From the NCBI GenBank assembly GCA_023387635.1, contig JAEWHU010000046.1, positions 1 to 19,448 of the forward strand: a DNA stretch of 19,448 nucleotides. Reading direction: 5' to 3'. Below, in pieces: positions 7,368-15,919 of the stretch. The notes under the pieces were generated by a model. That model was not told the DNA's origin and searched no databases. It saw only the letters and a program-made list of their open reading frames with translations. The DNA comes from Bacillota bacterium. Lineage in GTDB: Bacteria; Bacillota; Clostridia; Lachnospirales; Lachnospiraceae. The translations under genes and the position numbers were made by a program. How positions within the stretch are numbered: the stretch's first letter is position 1; the number at the start of each line of letters is the position of its first letter.

Positions 7368-8372
7368 TTATTTTTTAGATAATTCAAACGCAACATCCAC
7401 TATCATATCCTCTTGCCCACCAACCATTTTACGTTTACCTAATTCAACTAAAATATCTCTTGGATTAAGATTAAATTTTTCAGCTGCTTTATAAGTATGT
7501 AATAAGAAGCTAGAATAAACTCCTGCATAGCCTAGCATTAAAGAAGCTGTATTAATGATTTGTGGTCGATTCATAATTTGTTCTACTACATCTTCCGCAA
7601 GATCCATAATTCCATATAAATCAATTCCTGTATCATAGTCCATACGTTCAAGTACTGCACATAAAACTTCATTTTGTGTATTTCCAGCACCTGCTCCAAG
7701 CCCCCTACATGTTGCATCTATATAAGTTGCACCTTCTTCAACTGCAGCGATTGAATTTGCAATTGAGAGCCCTAAATTATTATGTGAATGAAAACCAATT
7801 GGAATATTAATTTCATTTTTTAGAGCACTTACTCTTTTTCTTACATCATCTGGTAATAGATATCCAGCAGAGTCAGCTAAATTTATATAATCGGCTCCAC
7901 ATTCTTCAAATATTTTAGCTTGTTCTACTATTTTTTCAGGAGAAGCCATATGCGACATCATTAAAAATCCTACACCCATCATATCTTGACTTTTAGCATA
8001 TTTCATATGTTGAATAGCAATATCTGCTTCAGTCACATGAGTTGCAATTCGTACTGCTGTTGCACCATTATCTTTTGCTTCTTGCAAATCTTCTATTGTA
8101 CCTATACCAGGCAATAATAAAACTGCTAATTTTGCATTGGATACCACTTTACTCGCTTCTCTTATCATGTCCATTTCAGGTGTCTTAGAGAATCCGTAAT
8201 TAATAGAAGAACCAGCGATACCGTCTCCGTGACTTAATTCAATAATTCCTACTCCTACTTTATCAAGTCCCCCAGCAATAGCTACTGCTTGCTCTACAGT
8301 AAAGTTATGACTTACTGCATGGCTTCCATCTCTTAATGTAGTATCAACAATATTTATTTTTCTTTTTTGCAT
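7368..8372 (-). CDS. mhpE: 4-hydroxy-2-oxovalerate aldolase
   Basis: The 334-residue protein starts NIVDTTLRDGSHAVSH, the DmpG/MhpE signature with metal ligand D10 and catalytic-site R14/D15. The metal-binding GFHSHNNLG motif has H195 and H197, and GLGAGAGNTQNE forms the conserved turn. It is a divalent-metal class II aldolase that cleaves 4-hydroxy-2-oxopentanoate to pyruvate and acetaldehyde. It forms a channelling complex with the acetaldehyde dehydrogenase encoded just upstream (3-nt gap). AAAGGAGGTG fixes the start. Length is normal for the family. Confidence 0.95.
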   Translation of the reverse strand: MQKRKINIVDTTLRDGSHAVSHNFTVEQAVAIAGGLDKVGVGIIELSHGDGIAGSSINYGFSKTPEMDMIREASKVVSNAKLAVLLLPGIGTIEDLQEAKDNGATAVRIATHVTEADIAIQHMKYAKSQDMMGVGFLMMSHMASPEKIVEQAKIFEECGADYINLADSAGYLLPDDVRKRVSALKNEINIPIGFHSHNNLGLSIANSIAAVEEGATYIDATCRGLGAGAGNTQNEVLCAVLERMDYDTGIDLYGIMDLAEDVVEQIMNRPQIINTASLMLGYAGVYSSFLLHTYKAAEKFNLNPRDILVELGKRKMVGGQEDMIVDVAFELSKK

Positions 8373-8375
8373 AAT

Positions 8376-9254
8376 CTACACCTCCTTTTGTAGCTTTAGG
8401 GCTACCTTTTCTGCTACAGCAACGGCTGCTTGATTTATAATATCTAAATTTCCAGAATAAGAAGGTAGAAAATCTCCTGCTCCTTCTACTTGTACAATAA
8501 CAGTAACTTTATTACCATCAATGACTGGAGGAACTCTTAATTGATATCCTGGGACATATTGCTGTACTTCGTGTACTATGTCATTAACAGCTTTTATAAT
8601 TGCATTTTCATCTGGATTTTTTACTAATGTATATACCGTATTTGTCATCATAATTGGTGGTTCAGCTGGATTTAATACTATAATCGCTTTTGCTGTATCT
8701 GCTCCACCAACAATTTCAAGTGCTTTTTTTGTTGTTTGAGTAAATTCATCAACGTTTGCTCTAGTACCTGGACCAGCACTTTTTGAAGAGATACAAGAAA
8801 CAATTTCTGCATAACTACAATCAGCGGCTTTATTAATTGCATAAACAATAGGTATGGTAGCTTGACCACCACAAGTAACCATATTGAAATTATCTTCATC
8901 TCTTAATTCATCTAAATTAGCACAAGGTACTACATATGGACCTACTGCTGCTGGTGTCATATCCATAACTATTTTACCTGCTGCTTTCAAAATTGGTGCA
9001 TTATGTAAATGTGCTTTTGCACTAGTAGCATCAAATACTATTTTTATCTCATCATTCGCTGCTATAGCATCAACACCTTTAGTGGATGTCTGAAATCCTA
9101 AGTTTGCTGCTCTTTTGATTCCTTCAGATTCAACAATCCCAGCCATCATCTCCATTTGAAGATTCTTACTTTTCATAACTTTGTACATTAAATCAGTTCC
9201 GATATTACCGGGACCTATAATTCCAACTTTTATTTTCTCCATGTTTTTTTCCAT
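8376..9254 (-). CDS. mhpF: Acetaldehyde dehydrogenase (acylating), DmpF/MhpF type
   Basis: A 292-residue enzyme with an N-terminal Rossmann loop GIIGPGNIGTDL (residues 11-22) and catalytic cysteine C128 in NMVTCGGQATIPI. It oxidises acetaldehyde with NAD+ and CoA to acetyl-CoA and receives acetaldehyde through a tunnel from the aldolase. It is the short MhpF type, not the long AdhE/EutE type that many clostridia use for ethanol metabolism. I chose the ATG at 9254 because AAGGAG sits 6 nt before it; the longer frame begins at a TTG at 9272 within the previous gene. The upstream hydratase stop is 10 nt away, so coupling is likely. Confidence 0.95.
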   Translation of the reverse strand: MEKNMEKIKVGIIGPGNIGTDLMYKVMKSKNLQMEMMAGIVESEGIKRAANLGFQTSTKGVDAIAANDEIKIVFDATSAKAHLHNAPILKAAGKIVMDMTPAAVGPYVVPCANLDELRDEDNFNMVTCGGQATIPIVYAINKAADCSYAEIVSCISSKSAGPGTRANVDEFTQTTKKALEIVGGADTAKAIIVLNPAEPPIMMTNTVYTLVKNPDENAIIKAVNDIVHEVQQYVPGYQLRVPPVIDGNKVTVIVQVEGAGDFLPSYSGNLDIINQAAVAVAEKVALKLQKEV

Positions 9255-9264
9255 GCTTTTCTCC

Positions 9265-10038
9265 TTATTCAAATTTAACTGTTAAGCTACCCATACCATA
9301 GAAATTGATTGTAAATATATCACCCCTTTCCGCAACTTCTGCTGCTGTTAGAGCACCAGCTAAAACAATACTACCTTCTTTTAAATCAATATTAAATTGT
9401 GATAATTTATTGGCTAACCAAGCTACCGCTGCTGCGGGATTCCCAAGAACTTCTGCTAGTGTACCACTATTTACTAATTCACCGTTTTTCTCTAGAGTCA
9501 TACCAGTAAGTCGCATATCAACTTCTGATATTGGAGTCATTTTACTTCCTAAGACAAGTTTTGCACTAGAGCCGTTATCTGCAATGGTATCACATAGACT
9601 TATCTTCCAGTCCTTAACCCTACTATCAACAATTTCGATAGCTGGAACCACCCAATCTGTTGCATTATAAACATCTGCGATTGTAACTCCTGGTCCTTTA
9701 AGTGTTTTCTTTAAACAAAAAGCTAATTCACCTTCTACTTTAGGTTGTATTAAATCATCAAAATGGCAGATTTCACCTTCACGTAATAGCATTTTATCAG
9801 TTAAATGTCCATAATCAGGTTCATTAACCTTAAGTAGATTTTGCATACCTTTACTTGTTAAACCTACCTTCATACCAATTACTTTTTCACCTTGCTCTAT
9901 CCTTTTTGCTACGTTAATTAATTGTATTTGATATGCATCTTCAACTTTAAAATCTGTATATTCCTTAGTTGGTGCTTCGATTTGTATACAATTTTTTTCA
10001 GCTTCATATAACCTTTTTGCTATTAATTTATGTTCCAT
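9265..10038 (-). CDS. mhpD: 2-oxopent-4-enoate hydratase (MhpD/DmpE family)
   Basis: The 257-residue protein has the family's metal-binding glutamates E102 and E104 (PKVEGELAF) and E135 (PAIEIVDSR), followed by DWKISLCDTIADNGSSA. It should hydrate 2-hydroxypenta-2,4-dienoate to 4-hydroxy-2-oxovalerate, the substrate of the aldolase two genes downstream. The related 4-oxalocrotonate decarboxylase shares this fold and cannot be excluded on sequence alone, but a hydratase followed directly by mhpF and mhpE is the classic order of function. GGAGG precedes the start, and the gap to the gene before it is 9 nt. Confidence 0.88.
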   Translation of the reverse strand: MEHKLIAKRLYEAEKNCIQIEAPTKEYTDFKVEDAYQIQLINVAKRIEQGEKVIGMKVGLTSKGMQNLLKVNEPDYGHLTDKMLLREGEICHFDDLIQPKVEGELAFCLKKTLKGPGVTIADVYNATDWVVPAIEIVDSRVKDWKISLCDTIADNGSSAKLVLGSKMTPISEVDMRLTGMTLEKNGELVNSGTLAEVLGNPAAAVAWLANKLSQFNIDLKEGSIVLAGALTAAEVAERGDIFTINFYGMGSLTVKFE

Positions 10039-10047
10039 ATTTGCCTC

Positions 10048-10959
10048 CTATTTGTGTTTGTGACCGTGTTCATGTCCATGATAATTTTCTTTCATTAATT
10101 TCTTTGCTAAAACATCAGCGATCATTCTTGCTGTAGTTTCTTTATCATAATTATTCTCTAAAGCTTGTAATAAAACATCTGCTGCAAGAATAACTTCATC
10201 ATTAGGTCCTGGAAAGGATACAATCATAGATGGTCCTATCATACCTACTGCAATTCTTACTCCATCTTTTACATGACGTCCAGTTCCTTGTTTGAACTTA
10301 ACAATATATGGAGTAGCTGCATCTTTATCTAACTTTAAGATACTCTCTACCGTTTTATCCTTATCTTCTGCACCAACACCCCCAGTTGTAATAATTAGAC
10401 CATAAGCTCTTGATACCGCATCAGATAATTTATATGTCATATCATCTAAATCATCTTCAATAATGTCACCTACAGTTACTTTATATCCATTTTTTTCTAA
10501 CAATTCTTTCAAATATGGTGTATTGGTATCTTCAATCAACTTCTGCTTCAACTCAAAACCAGTAGGAAATACGATTGCACGTTTGGATATTTTCTCTTTC
10601 ATCTCATTCACCATAATGTTAACAGTGTTACTAATTCCTTCAGGATCTTCTCCTTCTAGACAGATAAGTCCAAGAATACCGTTTGAGTGTATACAAGAGT
10701 CTTCTTTTAATCTAACTCCTTCAAGTGCTCCTACCGCTTCAAGTATTTCTCTCTCTTTTCCAATAATATTTTCAGTTGGTATATCCTTTTCTAAAATATC
10801 AAGTGTAATATGTTCACTTCTAACATCTACAACTAAAACTTTATCAGGATCTAATTTTAAAACTCTTGCAACTGTTTGTGCCAAAACAGTAAGATTAACG
10901 TTTTCCAAATATATTTGATTGATCCATAATTCTGTTTTTTCTAATAAATTTAATCCCAT
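10048..10959 (-). CDS. MoCF (MoaB/Mog) domain protein with histidine-rich C-terminus
   Basis: A 303-residue protein. Residues 1-125 form an N-terminal domain I do not recognise. From about 127 to 270 it resembles the molybdopterin-binding MoCF fold shared by MoaB, MogA, MoeA and CinA: AIVFPTGFE at the strand-1 position, TTGGVGAEDKDKT (191-203) and SFPGPNDEV (248-256). The C-terminus HGHEHGHKHK (294-303) has five histidines alternating with other residues, a likely Ni/Zn/Co-binding tail. No molybdoenzyme is present in the window. One reading is handling of metal or nucleotide cofactor for an operon enzyme such as the LarA-like protein; that is inference. It is operonic with the hydratase, with a GAGG ribosome binding site. 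Confidence 0.7.
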   Translation of the reverse strand: MGLNLLEKTELWINQIYLENVNLTVLAQTVARVLKLDPDKVLVVDVRSEHITLDILEKDIPTENIIGKEREILEAVGALEGVRLKEDSCIHSNGILGLICLEGEDPEGISNTVNIMVNEMKEKISKRAIVFPTGFELKQKLIEDTNTPYLKELLEKNGYKVTVGDIIEDDLDDMTYKLSDAVSRAYGLIITTGGVGAEDKDKTVESILKLDKDAATPYIVKFKQGTGRHVKDGVRIAVGMIGPSMIVSFPGPNDEVILAADVLLQALENNYDKETTARMIADVLAKKLMKENYHGHEHGHKHK

Positions 10960-11032
10960 AACATTTCCTCATAACTTTCCTTAAACGATTACTTAATATA
11001 AAATTATATGATATGTTTTTAATATCAATATC

Positions 11033-11833
11033 CTACAAAGTTTCTACATCAAATTTCATATCTAATAATGGTGCATCTACAATCTCTTTACCTATGCACA
11101 AAATATCCATTCCATATTGAGATATAGTTGAGATTTCATCAATTTTAACTCCACCAGCGAAAGCAATTTCAACTTCATTTCTCCTACCCATAGATTCTAC
11201 AACTTTACTACATCGTTCCAAATCATCTAGTTCACCTGTATCCACCATCAGAATATTACATCCATTTTCCAATGCCTGTTTTGTTTCTTCCTCAATCGTA
11301 CATTGCTTTCCTTTAATTTGAATAACTTTACTTAATTCAGTAAGTTCGTTTACAGAAGCTAGTGCATTAGGAATAGAACCCAACATGCATATGTAATTTT
11401 TATCAAGATATACCATTGGCTTAGTACTTATACGAAAAGAAGCCCCACCTGATATTATAGCTTTACGAATACCATCTTTTATTTCACCAGGCATTTTCTT
11501 CCATGCCCCAGATACCACTCTAACCTTATTATCTGCTAGACTTACTGCTCGGTGTGCAGCTGATGCTATTCCTGAATATTTTGCTAAACACCCAACCAGT
11601 TTTTCTTCAGCAATCGTCATCTGTTTCGCTGTTCCAATAACTTCAGCAATCTTGTCACCTTTTTTAATTAAATCACCTTCGTTATAAAATAGATTCATGG
11701 CAACATCAATAACTAAAGCTACCTTTTTCGCTTCTTCTACACCAGATAAACAGCCATCTCTTTCCGCAGTAATCACAGCTTTATACTTCTTATTAATGAT
11801 ACTTTTAAATATAATTTCTCTTATATCTTCCAT
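11033..11833 (-). CDS. NadC/ModD-like phosphoribosyltransferase homologue
   Basis: The 266-residue protein follows the quinolinate phosphoribosyltransferase layout: an N-terminal sandwich domain (1-100) with NEGDLIKKGDKIAEV, then a barrel. KKMPG (112-116) aligns with the R-K-T-x-P-G-L-R motif, but the preceding arginine of that motif is replaced by tryptophan (GAWKKMPG). The GGG..HR motif becomes SGGASFR. The end is intact, with AFAGGVKIDEI and APLLDMKFDV in the usual places. Changed substrate-contact residues and the absence of nadA/nadB argue against NAD synthesis. ModD-like proteins beside metal-related genes are known but poorly understood. It is the first gene of the catabolic operon and lies immediately downstream of the palindrome at 11848-11872. 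Confidence 0.72.
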   Translation of the reverse strand: MEDIREIIFKSIINKKYKAVITAERDGCLSGVEEAKKVALVIDVAMNLFYNEGDLIKKGDKIAEVIGTAKQMTIAEEKLVGCLAKYSGIASAAHRAVSLADNKVRVVSGAWKKMPGEIKDGIRKAIISGGASFRISTKPMVYLDKNYICMLGSIPNALASVNELTELSKVIQIKGKQCTIEEETKQALENGCNILMVDTGELDDLERCSKVVESMGRRNEVEIAFAGGVKIDEISTISQYGMDILCIGKEIVDAPLLDMKFDVETL

Positions 11834-11847
11834 ATCGTCACCCTCAA

Positions 11848-11872
11848 TTCGTTATTAACGAACAACGTTCGT
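11848..11872 (-). promoter_or_regulatory. Candidate IclR operator in front of the catabolic operon
   Basis: TTCGTTATTAACGAA (11848-11862) is a perfect 15-nt palindrome. A second overlapping one, ACGAACAACGTTCGT (11858-11872), shares its half-site. They lie 15 nt upstream of the first operon gene, just after the IclR gene. TATATT (11873-11878) is a possible -10 with no good -35. If it is used, the palindromes cover the transcription start, a typical repressor position. Confidence 0.6.
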
Positions 11873-11909
11873 AATATAGTTTATATAATTAGGACCTAAT
11901 GGCCCTTAA

Positions 11910-12683
11910 TTATTTTGTATACCCTAATCTTCTTGAAATATTTTGTGCACAGTAAATTACATCCTTTGAAACTACTGGTATATCTTCTTCACTTAATTGA
12001 CCTAATGGAAAGGATACACTTATTGCACCGATAGGATTATTATTATAATCAAATATAGGAGCTGCAATACACTTTAACCCATCTACTATTTCCTCATCAT
12101 CAATGGCATAACCATTTTCTTGAATTCTACTTAATTCCTCTAATAAAATTTCACCACTTATTATGGTGTGTTCTGTATGTTTTATAAACTTAGCGCTATA
12201 TATATATTCATTTATTTGCTCTTTGTCTAAAAATGCTAAAATAGCCTTTCCAACACCTGTACAGTATAAAGGAGCTGTTTTTCCTACTTGAGAATATACT
12301 ATAATTGCAGTAGGAGTATCAACTTTATCAATATATACTATCTCATGATTATACCTTGCAGCTAAGTGAACAGTAGCATTATTCTTTTTAGATAAATCTT
12401 CACAAAATGGTTTTGCCTCAGTTCTTAAATCCATTCTTTTATTTACAAGATAACCAAGCTCAAATAACTTAAGTCCTAGGCGATATCTTTTATTACTGTG
12501 ATTCTGTTCAAGATATCCTTTTATTAATAATGTATTCACTAGTCCATATATTGTACTTTTACTTAACCCCATCATCTCGGAAAGTTCTGAAATACCTAAT
12601 TCTTCTATTGACCCATTAAAACACTCTAATATATCGAGTGCACGTGCTACGGATTGTACGGTTACTCCGCCTAATCGTGACAT
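11910..12683 (-). CDS. IclR family transcriptional regulator
   Basis: A 257-residue protein with an N-terminal winged helix-turn-helix (about 8-70: VQSVARALDILECF ... LGISELSEMMGLSKSTIYGLVNTLLIKGYL) and a C-terminal IclR effector-binding domain (about 80-250; VGKTAPLYCTGVGKAILAFL, GLKCIAAPIFDYNNNPIGAISVSFP). IclR proteins are dimeric and often control aromatic-acid pathways; MhpR, which controls the E. coli mhp genes, is one. Its position directly upstream of the operon and matching palindromes in both intergenic regions support local control and autoregulation. GGGAGG before the ATG supports the start. The effector is unknown. Confidence 0.93.
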   Translation of the reverse strand: MSRLGGVTVQSVARALDILECFNGSIEELGISELSEMMGLSKSTIYGLVNTLLIKGYLEQNHSNKRYRLGLKLFELGYLVNKRMDLRTEAKPFCEDLSKKNNATVHLAARYNHEIVYIDKVDTPTAIIVYSQVGKTAPLYCTGVGKAILAFLDKEQINEYIYSAKFIKHTEHTIISGEILLEELSRIQENGYAIDDEEIVDGLKCIAAPIFDYNNNPIGAISVSFPLGQLSEEDIPVVSKDVIYCAQNISRRLGYTK

Positions 12684-12728
12684 CTTAACCTCCCTTGGGA
12701 TTATTTATTTGTTTAATTTCATAACAAT

Positions 12729-12757
12729 ATTCTATACTATATCAATAAAAAAATCAA
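12729..12757 (-). promoter_or_regulatory. Promoter of the iclR-type gene
   Basis: Minus strand: -35 TTGATT (12752-12757), 17-bp spacer, -10 TAGAAT (12729-12734). The predicted start near 12722 gives a leader of about 39 nt. Confidence 0.55.
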
Positions 12758-12788
12758 GGATTATTTTAATGTTTTTCATCATTATAGA

Positions 12789-12815
12789 AAGCTGTTCGTT
12801 GTTAGCGAACAGCTT
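12789..12815 (-). promoter_or_regulatory. Inverted repeat upstream of iclR: second candidate operator, possibly also a terminator
   Basis: Perfect 10-bp arms AAGCTGTTCG and CGAACAGCTT flank a 7-nt centre. The core TTCGTTGTTAGCGAA (12795-12809) matches the operon palindrome at 13 of 15 positions. It lies about 80 bp upstream of the predicted iclR start site. It is also 52 nt past the kinase-like gene's stop and is followed by TTTCT on the minus strand, so it could serve as that gene's terminator too. Confidence 0.55.
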
Positions 12816-12866
12816 GTTTGTATAATATGTATAATCATTAAATGATTATTTTTATATCCTATCTAT

Positions 12867-13478
12867 TTACCACAAATTTGTAGTATCTATTATGATATCA
12901 CTACATTTTTCAATATTTAAATTTTTAAAGTAAAAATTTTCTAGTGGTATCCATAAATCTAAAAACTCTTGTAGTTTTTCATAACCATTTCTTAACATAA
13001 TTCTTTCTTTTTGGGTATTATCATCATGTTTTAGAAATATTTTTAAATCATATGCATCTTGTAACATAGTATGCATACTATAGGACCCTTCGATAATATT
13101 TATCTTTTTATATTTCATATGAATTGGCTCACCTAGACTTCTACTTGCACACAGGAAAGGCCTATATATAACTTCTTTATCTTCTAGTAAAGTACAAATG
13201 ATTTCCTCGTATACCCTTTCATATTCTACAGTTCCTGCGGGCGTAGCCATACGTTCTTTGGTTTTTCTATGAAACGGAAGATAAAAATCATCCATATGAA
13301 ATATATTACAATCATAATATTTATTAATCTCATTTGCAAAAGTTGTTTTCCCACTTCCACAATTCCCATCAATTGCTATAATAATTGTTTTATCAAGCTT
13401 ACATAATTCATCAATTCTTTTAAAAATTGGAGATAACATATGTTCTTCATCCCACTTTTTATCTTGTATGTTTTCCAT
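12867..13478 (-). CDS. Uridine kinase-like P-loop NTPase
   Basis: A 203-residue protein with a Walker A loop, DGNCGSGKTTFA (37-48), and HMDDFYLP (61-68), where uridine kinase and phosphoribulokinase relatives place their substrate-binding acidic pair. A Walker-B-like strand NIIEGSYSMH follows at 127-136. An ATP-dependent kinase of a nucleoside or other small molecule is expected; the substrate is not defined by sequence. It has its own promoter and lies between the polyamine and catabolic clusters, so context adds nothing to its role. AAGGAAG precedes the ATG. Confidence 0.8.
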   Translation of the reverse strand: MENIQDKKWDEEHMLSPIFKRIDELCKLDKTIIIAIDGNCGSGKTTFANEINKYYDCNIFHMDDFYLPFHRKTKERMATPAGTVEYERVYEEIICTLLEDKEVIYRPFLCASRSLGEPIHMKYKKINIIEGSYSMHTMLQDAYDLKIFLKHDDNTQKERIMLRNGYEKLQEFLDLWIPLENFYFKNLNIEKCSDIIIDTTNLW

Positions 13479-13511
13479 ATATATTCTTCCTTTAATTATA
13501 TTTATGTACTT

Positions 13512-13540
13512 ATTATAAGGCTAACAGTTTATAAAATCAA
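13512..13540 (-). promoter_or_regulatory. Promoter of the uridine kinase-like gene
   Basis: Minus strand: -35 TTGATT (13535-13540), 17-bp spacer, perfect -10 TATAAT (13512-13517). The predicted start near 13505 lies in the 74-nt gap after the carboxynorspermidine decarboxylase gene, separating the kinase from the polyamine operon. Confidence 0.7.
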
Positions 13541-13552
13541 CTTATCACATCA

Positions 13553-14689
13553 TTAAGATAAACGCATCTTAAAATCCTCATAACCAAATTTCTTTATTAA
13601 TTTTAACTCCTTCTCTTTAGTATATAACATAATGGAAGGAAGCCCGACACCATTAAATGTATTATTCTTCACCATGGTGTAATGAGCCATATCTAGAAAT
13701 ACTAACTTTTGTCCCACCTCTAAAGGTTCATCAAAAGAATAATCACCAATCACATCTCCTGCTAGACAAGTTGGTCCACCAAGTCGATACGTATAAGCTT
13801 TCTCCCCTGGTAAACCTGAACCTATTATTACTGGGCGGTAAGGCATCTCTAATACGTCAGGCATGTGACAAGCTGCCGAAGTATCAAGAATTGCTAAATC
13901 CATACCATTTTCCAAAGTATCAAGAACGGTAGATACTAGGTAACCAGTATTAAGTGCAATTGCTTCTCCTGGTTCTAAATACACCCTAATACCGTATTTC
14001 TCTTTCATAAAATTAATGCAACGTATCAAGGTATCTAAATCATAATCTGGTCTTGTAATGTGATGGCCTCCACCAAAGTTAATCCATTTCATATTTTTAA
14101 TATATTTACCAAACTTCTCATCAACAACTTTTAGAGTACGTTCTAGAACATCTGAATTTTGTTCGCACATAGTATGAAAATGAAGCCCTTCAATACCATC
14201 AAGTTCATCTTCTTTAAATTTATCTAGGGTAACACCAAGTCTTGAACCTGCAAAACAAGGATTGTACATATCTGTTTCAATCTCAGCGTATTCTGGATTA
14301 ATACGAATTCCGCAAGAAATCTTTTTGCCAGCATTTTGTACCTTATCTTTATATTTGTCCCACTGTGAAAATGAATTAAATACCATATGATCACATAAGG
14401 ATATTATCTCATCCATTTCATCATCTTTATATGCCGGACTAAAGATATGTACTTCCCCTTCCATTTCCTCGGCACCAAGTTTTGCCTCAAAAAGTGTACT
14501 AGCTGTAGTTCCACTTAAGTATTTTCCAATTAATGTATAAGTAGAAAACATAGAAAAACCTTTTTGAGCTAGCAATATCTTGCATCCTGTTTGATCTGAA
14601 ACATATTTTAGTATTTCTAGATTTTTTATTAGTAAGTTCTCATCCACTACATAGGCAGGTGTTACTATATTTTTAACGTCAATATTCAT
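13553..14689 (-). CDS. nspC: Carboxynorspermidine/carboxyspermidine decarboxylase
   Basis: A 378-residue fold-III PLP decarboxylase of the alanine-racemase/DapDC superfamily. The PLP lysine is K43 (LLAQKGFSMFSTY). Other family blocks are HFHTMCEQN, WINFGGGHHITRPDYD, GEAIALNTGYLV and GGPTCLAGDVIGDYSF. It removes the carboxyl group from carboxynorspermidine or carboxyspermidine to give norspermidine or spermidine; a carboxyaminopropylagmatine substrate is a third possibility. It lies 19 nt downstream of its partner dehydrogenase, and AAGGAG fixes the start. It is the last gene of the polyamine operon. Confidence 0.93.
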   Translation of the reverse strand: MNIDVKNIVTPAYVVDENLLIKNLEILKYVSDQTGCKILLAQKGFSMFSTYTLIGKYLSGTTASTLFEAKLGAEEMEGEVHIFSPAYKDDEMDEIISLCDHMVFNSFSQWDKYKDKVQNAGKKISCGIRINPEYAEIETDMYNPCFAGSRLGVTLDKFKEDELDGIEGLHFHTMCEQNSDVLERTLKVVDEKFGKYIKNMKWINFGGGHHITRPDYDLDTLIRCINFMKEKYGIRVYLEPGEAIALNTGYLVSTVLDTLENGMDLAILDTSAACHMPDVLEMPYRPVIIGSGLPGEKAYTYRLGGPTCLAGDVIGDYSFDEPLEVGQKLVFLDMAHYTMVKNNTFNGVGLPSIMLYTKEKELKLIKKFGYEDFKMRLS

Positions 14690-14708
14690 ACTAATCTCCT
14701 TAACTATA

Positions 14709-15908
14709 TTAATCCACTAAATCTGGATTAAAACTTTCGTTCCAAGGAAGACCGTATTTATTTAATGCCTCCATAAAGGGATCTGGATCAAATTCTTCTA
14801 TATTATAAACACCTGGTTTCTTCCATTTACCACTCATAACCATCATGGCACCAATCATTGCTGGGACACCTGTTGTATAAGAGATTGCTTGTGAACCAAC
14901 TTCTTTGTAGCATTCTTCATGATCACACACATTGTATACGTAATAAGTTTTAGGAACACCATCTTTTACCCCTTTAAAGATACAACCAATATTGGTTTTT
15001 CCTTTTGTTCTAGGTCCTAAAGATGCAGGATCAGGAAGAACTGCTTTTAGGAATTGCAACGGTACAATTTTTTGACCGTTATAATCAATTGGTTCGATGG
15101 AAGTCATACCAACATTCTCTAGTACCTTTAAATGAGTCAAATAACGTTCTGAAAATGTCATAAAGAAACGAATACGTTTTACACCTTTAATATTGATTGC
15201 CAATGATTCTAATTCTTCATGGTGTAATAAGTACATGTCTTTTTCACCAATTTCAGGAAAGTTATAAACTCTTTTAATTGACATCGGAGGCACATGGGTA
15301 AATTCACCATTTTCAAAATAACTACCATCTGCTGTTATTTCACGTATATTTATTTCAGGATTAAAGTTAGTTGCAAATGGATATCCATGGTCTCCAGCAT
15401 TGGCATCTAATATATCAATTTCATGTATTTCATCAAAATAATGTTTCATTGCATATGCGGAGAAAACTCCTGTTACACCAGGATCAAATCCACTACCAAG
15501 AAGTGCAGTAATACCAGCTTCTTTGAATTTATCACGGTATTCCCATTGCCATTTGTATTCAAACTTAGCTGTATCAAGTGGCTCATAATTAGCTGTATCA
15601 ACATAATCAACTTTTGTAGCAAGACAAGCATCCATAATAGTTAAGTCTTGGTATGGTAATGCTACATTAATAACGATATCTGGTTTAAACTCATTAATTA
15701 GTGCTACAATCTCGTCCACATTATCAGCATCTAACTGTGCAGTTGAAATTATGGTTTTTCCACCATCTAATTTTTCCTTTAATGCATCGCATTTAGATTT
15801 AGTTCTACTTGCAATAAGGATTTCCTCGAATATATCTGGATTTTGGCAACATTTATGTACAACAACGCTAGCAACTCCGCCAGCACCAATGATTAACGCT
15901 TTTCCCAT
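14709..15908 (-). CDS. Carboxynorspermidine/carboxyspermidine synthase (saccharopine dehydrogenase family)
   Basis: A 399-residue enzyme with an N-terminal Rossmann motif, ALIIGAGGVASVV (4-16), and typical family blocks (LGSGFDPGVTGVFSAYA, DANAGDHGYPFATNFNPEINIREI). It condenses L-aspartate semialdehyde with a diamine (putrescine or diaminopropane; agmatine in a variant route) and reduces the Schiff base with NADPH. Its product goes to the decarboxylase encoded next. I placed the start at the ATG of MGKALIIG (15908) because the Rossmann strand begins there. The upstream in-frame ATG (15959) sits in the loop of an inverted-repeat structure. Neither start has an adjacent Shine-Dalgarno sequence, which is unusual here; the nearest, AAAGGA at 16003-16008, lies beyond the structure. 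Confidence 0.92.
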   Translation of the reverse strand: MGKALIIGAGGVASVVVHKCCQNPDIFEEILIASRTKSKCDALKEKLDGGKTIISTAQLDADNVDEIVALINEFKPDIVINVALPYQDLTIMDACLATKVDYVDTANYEPLDTAKFEYKWQWEYRDKFKEAGITALLGSGFDPGVTGVFSAYAMKHYFDEIHEIDILDANAGDHGYPFATNFNPEINIREITADGSYFENGEFTHVPPMSIKRVYNFPEIGEKDMYLLHHEELESLAINIKGVKRIRFFMTFSERYLTHLKVLENVGMTSIEPIDYNGQKIVPLQFLKAVLPDPASLGPRTKGKTNIGCIFKGVKDGVPKTYYVYNVCDHEECYKEVGSQAISYTTGVPAMIGAMMVMSGKWKKPGVYNIEEFDPDPFMEALNKYGLPWNESFNPDLVD

Positions 15909-15919
15909 TTCTATTTTTA

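Noticed and set aside
9305..9670. 121-codon plus-strand reading frame, and similar ones at 10463-10918, 5185-5409, 5499-5777, 6812-7054 and 15751-16068
   Set aside because: Each is antisense to a well-recognised gene, has no ribosome binding site and shows no family signature.
11033..11833. Calling the gene nadC
   Set aside because: The substrate-binding arginine motif is altered and no nadA or nadB is nearby; a neutral family name is safer.
13479..13552. Terminator after the polyamine operon
   Set aside because: No stem followed by a U-run is visible here; the gap is occupied by the kinase-like gene's promoter.
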